Below, in pieces: positions 1 to 10,380 of a stretch of DNA of 64,000 nt. The position numbers and the translations under genes were made by a program. The notes below the pieces were generated by a model. That model was not told where the DNA came from. It made no database searches and saw nothing but the letters and a program-made list of their open reading frames with translations. Numbering within the stretch: position 1 is the first letter of the stretch; each line of letters starts with the position of its first letter. Where the stretch lies: NCBI GenBank assembly GCA_035772785.1, contig JAOCPU010000052.1, forward strand, positions 204,764-268,763, written 5' to 3'. Source of the stretch: Phlebiopsis flavidoalba. Lineage: Eukaryota > Basidiomycota > Agaricomycetes > Polyporales > Phanerochaetaceae.

Positions 1-230
1 GGGTGGAAAGGTGTCTTGATGCATTTTGCACGCGTAACTCTCCTGGATTTTCTTCCTGTTGGAGGATTCAGGTGAGTCAAGCTAGATGTGTTGATAGTTC
101 AGTGTTTGATATTTATCAAGGCCCAGCCCTGACCTTTGACTACGGAATACTGAACTGAGGACTATAAAGAAAGGTAAGCAAAATCTGCACCCTGTTCTTT
201 GCAATTATATTCTGTTTTGTACTGTATGGA

Positions 231-449
231 GGATGTGACGGGCCCGCTCTCGTGTGCACGCTGCCTCTACAGAAATTCCTTTTTTTTTTTCAGCAAATAC
301 TCTGGCGCAGATCTGAATGGGCAAGGATGTGACGGGCCCGCTCTTGTATGCACGCTGCCTTACCATTCAGACTGCTGCTTGATATTAGTTTTCCATGCTC
401 TGCACAGTGTTGAGGATGTGGACGGGCCCGCTCTTAAGTGCACGCTGCC
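231..449 (+). repeat. Three 35-36 bp direct repeats with GGGCCC core
   Basis: Near-identical units lie at 231-265, 325-359 and 414-449, about 90 bp apart. Each reads GGATGTG(G)ACGGGCCCGCTCT, then a variable 3-5 nt, then TGCACGCTGCC. Each contains two short palindromes, GGGCCC and a TGCA core. The sequence between units is unrelated. Translated in one frame the units give a repeated DGPAL.CTLP-like peptide, but the DNA is conserved at least as well as the peptide. They may be protein-binding sites or a subterminal repeat of the element that starts here. Confidence 0.75.
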
Positions 450-504
450 ACAATATTGTGTATCATGGCTTTTTAATTTGTTTTAACGTCTCATTCCATT
501 TGGG

Positions 505-1515
505 GATAGTAAAATAGAGTGCTCACATGTCAATGTAGATGATAATCCAGATGAGGACTTTACGCCCTCAAATGACCACAAAGTCATTCCTGTGGCGGTA
601 AACCTCTCTAAAAAGCCTGAGGCTGCCCTTGAGCATGAGACCAAAGACGAGAAACCCACCAGAAAAATGTCGTGCTACTTTTGGAGCAGGCATACAGCAT
701 GGGTTTGCTTGACGATCCTCCATCTCCTCCATCTCCTCCTCCCTCTTGTTCTTGTTCTCATTCACATCTTCCTTCCTCACGATCTCGCTCTCCGCTCTCC
801 TCTTTCTCAACACACTCTCCTTTCTCAGTCTCTACGCTGTCGCTCTCCCAGCCGTACTCCCTCTCAGATGTTGACATCTAGCTCTCATACCTATGCTCCT
901 TCAGAGTCATCTGCTAGAGGTACAAAGCGTGTTAACAACCGTGCCGCCCTCGCCCGCTGCCTTTCAGAGGGCATTGGCAAGAGAGGACAAGGATAGCAAG
1001 CCTGCTACGTACTCCAATGCCCCCTTGAGTACAAGGCTTTCGCCCCCAAGCCTGCTACGGAGTGTAAACTCAAGTCCTGCATCTCTCTGGAATGTTTCTA
1101 TGGGTGCCGCAAATCTACCTGCATGTGAGGGTGCGTGGAAGGGCAAGCTGATACTGAGGGTACGCGTGTGCGTAAACTCTGAAGGAGGCAATGGATATGG
1201 GCTTGGAAGTAATTTCCTGGGATTGGAGTGTAAGTAAAATCTAAACAGAGTGTGCTGTGAAACAACCTAACATCATTTGTAAGCCTGCTACCCAGCAGCT
1301 TACCCAATCCGTACACGGACACGCTTACGTAAGCTGTCCGTTTCCTGTTTCTTCGCTCTCGTCTACGCTCTTGCTAGTCTACCACCACCCCCCGCTCGTA
1401 CCACTGTACCTGTAGTCACTCTCGTTGTCCAATCGAGCGTGGTCTCCTAACAACCTCTGTCCGAGCCCGACCACGCGACTGGCGCCAGTATTCTCTGCTC
1501 GGCCAGCAGGGTTCC
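505..1515 (+). pseudogene. Possible 5' exons of the TET/JBP-like gene
   Basis: A coherent hydrophilic frame runs from about 505 to 700 (DDNPDEDFTPSNDHKV and similar). It is followed by a Pro/Ser-rich low-complexity stretch in another frame (DDPPSPPSPPPS, 672-881). After 900 the frames are broken by stops, and a short phrase, AAGCCTGCTAC, recurs at about 1000, 1050 and 1280. The position directly upstream of the dioxygenase-like domain, and the disordered composition, suggest the N-terminal tail of that protein. I recognise no domain here. It could equally be unrelated intergenic sequence. Confidence 0.3.
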
Positions 1516-1519
1516 AATC

Positions 1520-2557
1520 ATTCTGAATACTAGCACTCCAATTCTTCTTGTAGACCAAGAAGGTCGCATTATTGCAGTTTTAGTTGGGCACCCCGCTGAC
1601 ATCCCAGGCCGAGTTCCTTGGCAAGAGACTCTGAATGACGCTACTGCAGCTGGTGTAAAAACTGGACCAGGATCTACATTGGAGCAGGAGTGAGGTGTTA
1701 CCTAAGCCCTCTTGATCTGACGGAACAAATCGTCGTGGAGCATATCACAGTGTGGATATTGGGCCATCATTTGGTGGTGGACAAACGTTTTTGTGGTTGT
1801 TTCAATTCAAGTTTCCTGAAGTCTGATGATTTTGTCTACAGCGTCCAATGAACTTTGCACACACGCCTCACAATAAGGCTGTTCTGAAGGAGTACAAGGC
1901 TCGGAGCTCAATTGAACGCTTATCCTCCTCATTTGCAAGTGGTACGTCTTTGTTATAGTATCATTGTGAATTAGTCTGAATGTTTATGTGCGTAGCCTCA
2001 TTTGCATATTATGCACCAAAGCTTTACCAGCATTACGCAAAGACAATGACAGGTATCTACAACAATGAGCCAGCTGCTATACTACCTGATCCAGGCTCTG
2101 TGTGGCCTTTGCAAACACATAATACCGAAAATGCACAGTCAGTCTTACACAAACCAACCAAACTGCAATCTTGGGTTTGGGATGTGCGCAATCCAGAGCT
2201 TGGGCAAATTTGATCCACACGGAGGTGGTCATCTAATCCTCAAGCAGCTGGGTATTGTTGTTGAGTTTCCTCCGGGGCTCAACAATTCTTTTACCCTTTG
2301 CAGTCATCACTTATGGAAATACGCCAATAGCATCTCACAAAACTTGCACTTCCTTGGTACATTATGCAGCAGGCAGTTTATTTCGTTGGATAGAGCATGA
2401 ATACCAATCATGGGGAATCACTTCAAAAAAACAGACCCAGTCCCGCGCAACTGCTGTTTGGCATCAGCGTACTACCATTAGACTTTCCTTTGCTCTGAGT
2501 CTTTTTTCTAAAGTAGACGAGCTCATTGATGATCATATAAATATTTTTAATAACTGA
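1520..2557 (+). pseudogene. TET/JBP-like 2-oxoglutarate/Fe(II) dioxygenase pseudogene carried by a KDZ transposon
   Basis: TET/JBP enzymes oxidise methyl groups on DNA bases in the nucleus using iron and 2-oxoglutarate. Seen here in order: STPILLVDQEGRIIAVLVG (about 1530-1590), a GGGQ motif (about 1775), SFAYYAPKLYQHYAKTM (about 1995-2050), GFGMCAI then GGGHLIL..GIVVEFPPG (about 2180-2275), GSTILLP..VITYGNTPI (about 2275-2330) and YAAGSLFRWIEHEYQ (about 2360-2405), ending at a stop at 2557. This order matches, from memory, the fungal TET/JBP-like proteins linked to KDZ transposons. Frame changes (for example near 2275) and stops (for example near 1690 and 1826) break it. One clear intron lies near 1940-1995. 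The expected HxD motif before GFGMCAI reads NQPNC and the distal His position reads Tyr, so the iron site looks lost. The 3' end is 38 bp from the 3' end of the KDZ gene on the other strand. Confidence 0.68.
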
Positions 2558-2595
2558 TTTGTCTAGCTTAGCATATACCATTATAGAATCTAATG

Positions 2596-4831
2596 CTACT
2601 CTAAGTTTGTTGCCCCCCAATATCCAGGAACCTTGCTATCTGCCTTGAGCTTTGCTATAATACAACGATTATGTCGAATAATAAGCTCATCTAGGAAGAA
2701 ATTAAATCTGTCCACAGTCCATTCTCTACAAATTGTGTTATAACCCGCAAGCCAAGCATTAGTTTGCTCAGCAATTGAAGAGTTAAAATACCAGCCGCCA
2801 TCTTCACTTTGCAGCTCAGGATAAGCAGCAGGATTACAGTGCTCTTGGCAGAAAGTGTCTGTAATACTGTGCTTTGAAGTGAAATGAAAGACGTCAACCA
2901 AAAGTTGGATTTTGAATGCCACCAGGGGTCATTCTGAACGCATTTCTTTAGACCACAGTTGTTGTCGAACATAATGTGCTCAGGTTTATGACCCGATGTC
3001 TCAAGGTGCATCGCATAAATTCCTGTAAATATATTCATAAGTTGATCCAAATACTATTCAGATTGGATAAATTGTCTTGAGCACATACCGCAACAGTGTG
3101 TGCAGTGCTTCTGCACCATAAAAGGTAGCACGAGCAAGTATAACCCCACAGGGAGCCACAATAATCTGCTCATTTGTGTGTTCGTTTTTTTTCAAACTGA
3201 GCACGGATGCGGTGGTTTCCAGTATCTAGCTTGTCAGAACAAACTTCAGAGCTGGTATATTCTGCAAGAATCTTGCCCTGGTCCTCAAGCAGGAACTCTA
3301 CCTCTGCTAATTCCAAACTCTCCAGGTCCTCTGAATCTCCGCCAGTGGGTGCAGAAATAGCGGTTCCAGCTTTGCGTGCACGTTTCTAAGTGAGAATGCA
3401 GAGTAAACCGAGATTTTCCGCGGGCTGTGTGGTGTTTCCAAATCTCTTGATGTGTAGGGTCATTGCATGAAAGTCCACCATTAAACACTAGGCTTTCTTC
3501 ACAGCCAACAATAGAGCAGATGTGATTACGTTCTTGATGTTCGGAGCAAAAGCAATGTTGTTGGTTGGATAACAGAGTGTGGCAATTGTGTACACCACAG
3601 CAAGGATGACCAATGGTGGCGCCATCCACGACAACACAAGAAACCTTGGCTAGATTATATATAAATAAGTTTCCACAAGATTACACTGGTAGATAGAAAC
3701 GTACACAGAATGTTATCATTTTTCTGTTGGCTCATACCATTTGGTGCAAACATCACAGAAGTGCAAGGACTCTGGCTGTCCTTCGACTTGTAACCAAGCA
3801 TTACATTCTTATACGGCGCGGCGCAAACATTGGTCTTGATGTCTGCTATCAGGTACTTCAAGAGTAACTGAGCAAGAGTGTGAGTCTTCAAGCAGGCTGA
3901 TAATCGTAAAGGGGCCCCAAATATGCTCAATACGAAGTTTTGAGCCAAACTGCCACTTATAGCCATGCTGTACTGTACAATTAAAAGGAGCTGTTATAGC
4001 CAAATCTTCATATGCAGCAGCACAACCAGAAGCTGAGGTCCTAATTTTTTGACAAAAGTTAGTACTATTTTGAGCTCTAATTATAATATATAATAAAACT
4101 GCACACACATACCATGATATTCCCATAAGGGTAATAAAAATGATTCACCAAACACCTTTCGATAAACTGGTGTTTTTCCAACTTGTATGGCTTCAGGAAT
4201 ATTCCGATAATAATATCTTTGACTACGTCACGGTTGTACGTAGAAAATTATGATGGAAATTGGTTTTACATGCTAATAATGAGGGTTGAATTGGCATCTT
4301 GGAAACAGTAAGTTAATAATAAACTCACTGGTGCATGTTAAGTGAACATGATAAGCTGGTAGGGTGCCTTTGGATAAGGAGATAGACTACAGCCTGTTGA
4401 TGACGCGCGCTTCAGAGGTGTAGAGTTGCGGCAATTATTGAATGTGCAATATAAAAAAGGAGGATAAAAACAGTTGAGGCTATATTCAATAGGAAGAAAT
4501 TATAAGCTAATAAGCTACGGATTAGTCTGAATTACGTACTCAATCCCTTTTGTGATGCTGAGGCTCCCGAAAGTGTTTTTTGGGATTTTGGCGTAATTCT
4601 TCAACATAATCATCACTCCAAACCATCTCGCGCAAAACCGCCCAGCACTCCTGAATCAGATACAGCTCTATATTTGAGCAACTGGCCAAGGTATGCTTGA
4701 ATGGCAGGAGGAAGAAAAGCCGGAGGAAAAGCTGGATTATGCTTGGTATGTTGTGTTAAGTAGAATTCATTCTTGAGTAAAGTGGCATGCATAATAAACT
4801 TCCAAATTTGACTTAGTGAGAGCTTGCTCAC
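2596..4831 (-). pseudogene. KDZ-type transposase with CxC cysteine cluster (CxC6-like), degraded
   Basis: KDZ (Kyakuja-Dileera-Zisupton) transposases mobilise large DNA transposons. Reading the - strand: an N-terminal helical region (LSLSQIWKFIMHATLL, 4831-4613; continued in another frame as CWAVLREMVWSDDYVEELR, 4650-4550); KLRIEHIWGPFTIISLLED and HFCDVCTKWY (about 3990-3730); the cysteine cluster DGATIGHPCCGVHNC..HCFCSEHQERNHICSIVGCEE (3629-3480); EQIIVAPCGVILARATFYGAE (about 3175-3105); GHKPEHIMFDNNCGLKKC (about 3000-2935); and VDVFHFTSKHSITDTFC..NSSIAEQTNAWLAGYNTICRE (2910-2715). This order is that of CxC-associated KDZ proteins. Several exons are implied, but frameshifts and in-frame stops also occur, so it is probably inactive. 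The last 109 codons (2922-2596) are open. Confidence 0.78.
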
Positions 4832-5860
4832 GGAGCATCCCCGATAAGGCTGAAGTGCAACCCGACTGGGTTACAACCCAATTTGGATGCTTACATAATC
4901 ACACATCGACCTTCCACGAACCTTGTTTTTTACTCAGATTTTTTCTTTAGTTCTTTCATGTACCGCTCTCTGAGAACCGTCGCACAACAGAGCTTGTACT
5001 AGTTTTGTTGCGCGACGCGTGTGCCGATGCTCTTCCCCCTCCGCTTAGTGTTGCCTGCCCCGACACGGCGGGCTTCCAGAAGCTTGACGAGCAGCTGGCT
5101 GAAGTTATCTATTGGCCAAGGTATACAGTATTTAGAGCTGAGGTTATGTAAAAGAACTATTGAATTCAGAGCGACAGCAACGAATACAGCAGCTGTCCAC
5201 AGTAAGGTTAAGGTAGTGACGCGGATGATGCGTAGTGTGACATGTCACGCCTGGAACAGTCGGAAGGCGCAGACGGCGTGGAAGGGACAAAAAGTCCCGC
5301 CTCCGGACGTTCTTGGGACAAGGGAGATAAAGCCCAACCAAACCGCCTGCCTTTTTTGGGAGGATACACGTGAATTCCCGACAAAACGGCGCGCACACGA
5401 GCAAATTATCAAAGCGTGCAATGATGTCATTGTGTCTTCGGTGTCAGCGTGCACCATCGCTGTATGTCTAAGTCCTTCAGCCCGCCGTCTGCGTTCTGCT
5501 GGTCTGCTCATCGCGATCACTAGCCGTCTTTGTATACAAGTAAATACATTGAGTAGAAGTGGTCTATGATGCTCATTGAGGGTTGCCACTCTAGAATCGT
5601 GGGCAAGTAGCATATATGTGTGTGAATACACAGAGTATTTTTCGGTACTATCACTGCAACTGCATCGAGGGGGCATGCCCTGACTGATGTGTTTAGGCGT
5701 GACTCGACAATACCACTCTGATGTAGACGCGGTGTCTGATCAGCTCGTCGATGCTTGTGTTAGAATAGATGCATGCAGTGGTGCAATACAGGAGCATGAA
5801 TTGACATTCTGGATGCAGGTGTGATTAGAAAGTAGTGTTTTAGGGTCTGGTGTCTCAGTA
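4832..5860. other. No supported gene; possible coding remnant at 5010-5150
   Basis: A 182-codon frame (5021-5569, +) is open, but its composition gives no recognisable domain, and an equally long frame is open on the other strand (5245-5676). A third frame at 5010-5150 reads ALPPPLSVACPDTAGFQ followed by LDEQLAEVIYWPRYTVFRAEV and looks more protein-like, but it breaks at once. This may be the left flank of the KDZ element. I cannot assign terminal repeats to that element. Confidence 0.3.
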
Positions 5861-5869
5861 AAGCCTAGC

Positions 5870-6320
5870 ACAAGTGTGTGAGTCACTCATGAGTACTTTT
5901 TGAGTAGACTCATTGAAAAACCCATGAGTTTTGGGATCCATGAGTCTGAGTCACTCATGGCTATGAGTCAGTGGTGGAATTGAGTCAAGGGTTGAAGAAA
6001 ATAAAAACTCATGGGTAATAAGTTATATTGCTGTACCTTAGTTGTATATATTCATAATGCATAAAGAGGCTATAAGTCAGGATTGTAGAAATATATAAAG
6101 GATGTTTCACACTTTATATATGACAGCATGGCCTTTTAATATATCACTTTTAGTGAGTAGACCTGTAGCCCAGACTTATAAGACTCAGATCATGGGTTAT
6201 AGGTGATCTGTTGGGCAGGAACTCATGTGGATCTGAGTTAGGCCTTTAAAAAGCTATTGACTCATGGGTATAGATCTGAGTCAAACTCATGAGTTAACTC
6301 ATGCTGAGTTTTAGATCTCA
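5870..6320. repeat. MITE-like segment with clustered TGAGTCA/TGACTCA sites
   Basis: Exact TGAGTCA occurs at 5879-5885, 5947-5953, 5964-5970, 5981-5987 and 6277-6283, and TGACTCA at 6258-6264. Many further ACTCATG/CATGAGT words surround them. The left (5875-5945) and right (6225-6310) parts are loosely inverted copies of each other, rich in CATGAGT, flanking an AT-rich middle. This suggests a small non-autonomous DNA element of about 450 bp. No target duplication was identified. Confidence 0.45.
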
Positions 6321-6329
6321 GGATTTCCG

Positions 6330-6500
6330 CCTTAGGACCGGAACTCAGACTGAGACTGGACTGCCTAGGATCGCTTGCCAGTCCTGGTCCAAGGTAGTCC
6401 AGTCACAGTCTAGGTCCTAGTCCTGTCTAATGTGTCTGATTGGACTAAGACCGGCAAGACTGGTCCTTGACATGGTCATGGACTCGGGTCCTTATTCAGC
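6330..6500. repeat. GGTCC/GGACC-rich low-complexity patch
   Basis: The segment is built from scrambled GGACC, GGTCC, CCAGTC and GACTGG words. A similar patch lies at 8160-8430 and a shorter one at 7895-7975. They resemble ends or debris of the same non-autonomous element. No reading frame is supported. Confidence 0.4.
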
Positions 6501-8160
6501 TACCTGGAACTGCTTATAACATGGCATAACCAGCTTTTCCTGAGTAGAAAGACCTCCTTTCTGATGACTTGGGGCCTTTTAAAACACAAATTTCACATGT
6601 TGTAGGATTATTGATATGTATTACCATTGGGCCACTCTTCTACATACTGTAGTTTTTTGACCAAAGCGGACATCATGCATCACAGGGACCCCCTCGGGGC
6701 ACCAATCTGTGCACAGTGTTACAGATCACAAAGGGTGCTGGTCCAGATATGACACTCCCTTTTTGGTGCACATTCAATTTTTGGGCGCCTGCGGCTCAGT
6801 GAAAGAAGAAATGCATGAAATATACAATGCTTGTTAACGAAAGCAAACAGACGGCTCGTTTTTTTGACATTTGTGATGCGGGGTAAACCTACAAATCGTA
6901 CATGAAATTGCCATTTTGGGAGTGCAAAACTCGTCACGTTTTGGTACACAGTCTGGTCACTGTCACACGGGGGTCACACCTTTCCGCTGGGACGGTCCGT
7001 CCGCTTCAGTTCGTTTGCATCACGGTCACACCCTTGTCTGCTTTGGTCAACAAAAAACTACAATAACTAAGCTGCTTATAAGATATGATGCCAGTTCTCT
7101 TTTGTCTATCATTATAGCTGATACATATGCCTGCTGTCATGTTATAATTGTATATGTCCATGTACTAATAGTATGCTGGTCCACATTGTACAATAATTCA
7201 CCGCCGCGCAATAAATTTGGAGTTCCGCTATAATAAAAATTGAGATGATATAGGCCCGACGTGTGTACCTTCTCGATTTTTTTTTTGGTGATTCGGTAGT
7301 AAGTAGACTGAGGCACTTACCAGTGATATGTAGACTGTGTGCTATCACTTAAATACGAGCGGCGACGATACGTATAGGCTCAGAAATGGCTTGGAGGCTC
7401 TTGGAGTGGGACAAGCGAAAGGCCATTCAAATAGCACGCTAGGCATAAAGCTTAGACATCACACCGAACCTCTTGTCCGCAACTTTAATGGGGTAAAAAA
7501 GGATAAACTGTACCAGTACTCGTACCGGCTGTACCGGGTTTCGGGGGATCATAACGGTCTTCTCAGAAATGTGAGTATTGGCAGTGATTTCATTGACAGC
7601 AGGTTTGAGAGCTCACTGAGGGCACAAGGTAGCGAGTACTTATTGCACCCTTCTGGAAGTAGGTGCCTAACTCCGACATTCCTTGTGTTGACATGGTTTT
7701 ATGGGTTCGGTACAAGGTACATTGGAGGAATAACAATACACATTATAGGATGCTATATCCCCATCTAGTGAGAAGACTTTCTTCAATCTTGAGTGGCCCG
7801 GACGACATAATCTTTGGCCTTGGAGCTGAGTCTGCGGCGCCTTGGCCATTGACAGTCCCCATGGACTCTTAGATGCCTTGTGCATGTCCTCAAAAGACCG
7901 GTGTCGCACCCACATGCTTGTGGAACATGTCTGATATGTCAGACCAGTCTCAAGCTCTAGGTCAAAGTGGACTAGGCGCATAGAGATTCACAAAGATATG
8001 ACTTTGTTACCCATGTGTATTTGCGGTGGTCGACGGCTTCTAGATATTTATTGGCGCAGGGGATCATTTTTGGTACATAATTGCGACACGTCATATAATA
8101 GCAATTCTTTTGAGGGAAAAAACAACATCTCTTTTGTATGCTTGCAAACAGTGAGATACC
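6501..8160. other. Intergenic, no recognised gene
   Basis: A 143-codon frame at 7337-7768 (+) is open but shows no recognisable motif, no nearby intron pattern and no related frame elsewhere in the window. The rest is moderately AT-rich and without repeats I can pair. Confidence 0.4.
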
Positions 8161-8430
8161 CTGGTGGATGGTAACAAAGAATCATGGTCTGAAACCAGGC
8201 CACAGATCCAGATCTGGGACGACACAGCAGTTTCTATAGACCAGTCTCGAACCAGTGCAGAACTGCTCCGTTATCTAAGGACCATATAAGGACCAGGACT
8301 GCAGTTTTGGTCCGGTCCTGAGCATGTTCATAGCTGGTCCCAGTGCACAGGCAAGGCAATCTTGACTCTCAGTCGCTGGGTCCTAGCAAAATGGGTCAAA
8401 AGGACCGGGGACTGGATCAGACTCTAAGAA
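8160..8430. repeat. Second GGTCC/GGACC-rich patch
   Basis: It has the same vocabulary as 6330-6500 (AGGACC, GGTCC, CTGGTCC, GACCGGGGAC), arranged irregularly. The two patches lie about 1.7 kb apart and could be opposite ends of one degraded element, but I could not align clean terminal inverted repeats. Confidence 0.35.
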
Positions 8431-9175
8431 ACACTAATTACAAGTATTTGAGCCCGAATTGACTAGCATGGACTGGAATCAGCATCCACAACGTGTATAT
8501 CAAACATCTGTCTAGCCGGGCTTCCCATTAGGCATGAGTAGAGATACTACAGCTGTGCTAAGACATGTGCCTGGAGTCTGAGGATTTTCTTCGCTCATAT
8601 TGCACACTCACTCATCTGCACGCACTTCAAGGACTGTCGTCAATTTGTTTAACTTCTCTAGACTGCACACTTGTGCTGTCATCCACTATCCCCGTCTCTG
8701 CTGCAGTTCATAACACTCAATCCATCACCGTTGGCATCATACAATGAATTTTGAGAATGTAAAGCTGAAGTGGACTAAGCAGAATAAGGTGCATTGGCTA
8801 GCCATTCTACTCTTACATGCACTAATGTTGCCCTGGATTTGGATAGTATGGGTACCAGCAACAGCTTGAGCCATGCTGGTGTGAGGAGTGTAAAGGAGCA
8901 CATCCATCAGTATTTTGACAAGGCATCTGACATTGCCTAATACGTCTGAAGCATCTTGATGGTCTGATGTAGAATGGGCGCCAACGCCTTCAGAGCGAAC
9001 TCAGAGCTCTTAGTACAAAATCCAGATGAAGTGTTGTATTTTCAGAGTCTGTCACAGATGCTTCAATAGCATGAGAATTATTTGCACTCAACAACCAGCA
9101 CCTAAGACTTCAACGCAACAAGCTTGGGATGCACTCAGTGCTCTTTTTGTCTGCGTCTGCTTGGTTGATATTCTA
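8431..9175. other. Intergenic, no recognised gene
   Basis: Only short open frames (for example 8565-8747) without recognisable motifs. The segment ends at the TA (9174-9175) used by the MITE that follows. Confidence 0.4.
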
Positions 9176-10083
9176 CAGTGACTGACAAAAGTGTGTCACA
9201 TTTAGATATTAAGCACTCATCAAAGAATTTTGAGTAAGATATTCATAAAAAAGAGCTGTTGCATAACTATAATAAGGATTGTATAGAATAGCATGGAGGG
9301 TTTTTCTTTGAGATATATACACACATATACCATAAGTAGTAATAGCCATTGGACAATGAGCAAAATGTACTAAATTTGCTCTTACTCAGATATTCTTTTA
9401 TTAGACAGCAATAAAAATGTTGGTTTTGCATTTAAAAACTAATATTGAAAAATACCTTAATATCATCTCTATACTGTATATATGGTACATTAAAGCTTAC
9501 CATAGCTAGCTACATATTATAGCCACAATCATTTAGAGCCAGCAAGGTCAAAATGGAATTTTAGTTCTCACCTGCCACACTTGACAATAGAAAGTAACCT
9601 GCCCCCTTTTTTCCACCACACATTCTGTGTTCAATTTCTTATAGCTGACGGCAACAAAAATCAGATATTACTACATACTCTATTACAGCTAATATATAAT
9701 TTCAATGGTATTTCACATATAGCTGCGACAGAAAGATCAATATTCATTCACTAATGATTCATCATCAATACATACTATGCATGCTTTTTATACAATTACC
9801 CATTTAATCAAGCTATTTTATCAATAGTATATATAATGCATATCTTTTTCTTTGTTGGTGTAATAAAGGAATCTTTCATCAGTGCAGTTTTAATACTATT
9901 TGTTTATTATACAATCATAGCTGCCATATATGGTATATATTGCCCGGAGTATTGAAAATGATGTTCATTATCATAGTATCCCACAAAAAGAATTGCTTTC
10001 AGTAGTTGCGCTATGAATATCTTAAAATATATTCTTTAAAAATGCTGAATATCCAAGTGTGACACATTTTTTGTCAGCCACTG
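9176..10083 (+). mobile_element. Tc1/mariner-type MITE, copy 1 (complete)
   Basis: A 908-bp element flanked by TA (9174-9175 and 10084-10085). The terminal inverted repeats start CAGTGACTGACAAAAGTGTG and end in its near-complement, with similarity over about 40 bp. There is no transposase frame inside, and the interior is AT-rich with an ATACCATAAGTAGTAATAGC phrase shared by all copies. This is one of at least eight copies in the window. TA duplication and CAGTG ends are typical of Tc1/mariner elements, so it needs a transposase from elsewhere. Confidence 0.88.
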
Positions 10084-10084
10084 T

Positions 10085-10380
10085 ATATATGGTCTTAAAG
10101 GGCATTTTTCGGTCGCTGTTGTTTGTTCTCTACCTTTCATCATCTCACTCGCCATCTTCAACTCCTTGCTCACCATGGCGTCCTCGCTAAAGCTCTTCAC
10201 AAGGTCCACCCGCAGGTCAACCCGTATCTGCACCTGCGGGTTTTCCAATTCACAAAAAAGGCAACCATTGCTGCCGGACCACAGGTGATGCTGCACAGGT
10301 AACCTGTACCAACAGGTCATGGTATCTATTGCCATAGGTTACCTGATAGGTAAACTGGTCGCATATTTGAAAGAGGATCT
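10085..10380. repeat. Short hairpins built on AGGT/ACCT words
   Basis: A perfect 10-bp inverted repeat (ACCCGCAGGT at 10208-10217, ACCTGCGGGT at 10232-10241, 14-nt loop) is followed by the palindrome ACAGGTAACCTGT at 10295-10307 and further AACAGGT and GGTTACCTG words up to 10350. The density of AGGT/ACCT suggests the end of a non-autonomous DNA element. A CT-rich stretch (10100-10170) precedes it. Confidence 0.55.

Noticed and set aside
5021..5676. 182-codon + strand frame and 143-codon - strand frame as genes
   Set aside because: Both strands are open over the same stretch, neither has a motif or exon neighbours, and a third frame is locally more protein-like.
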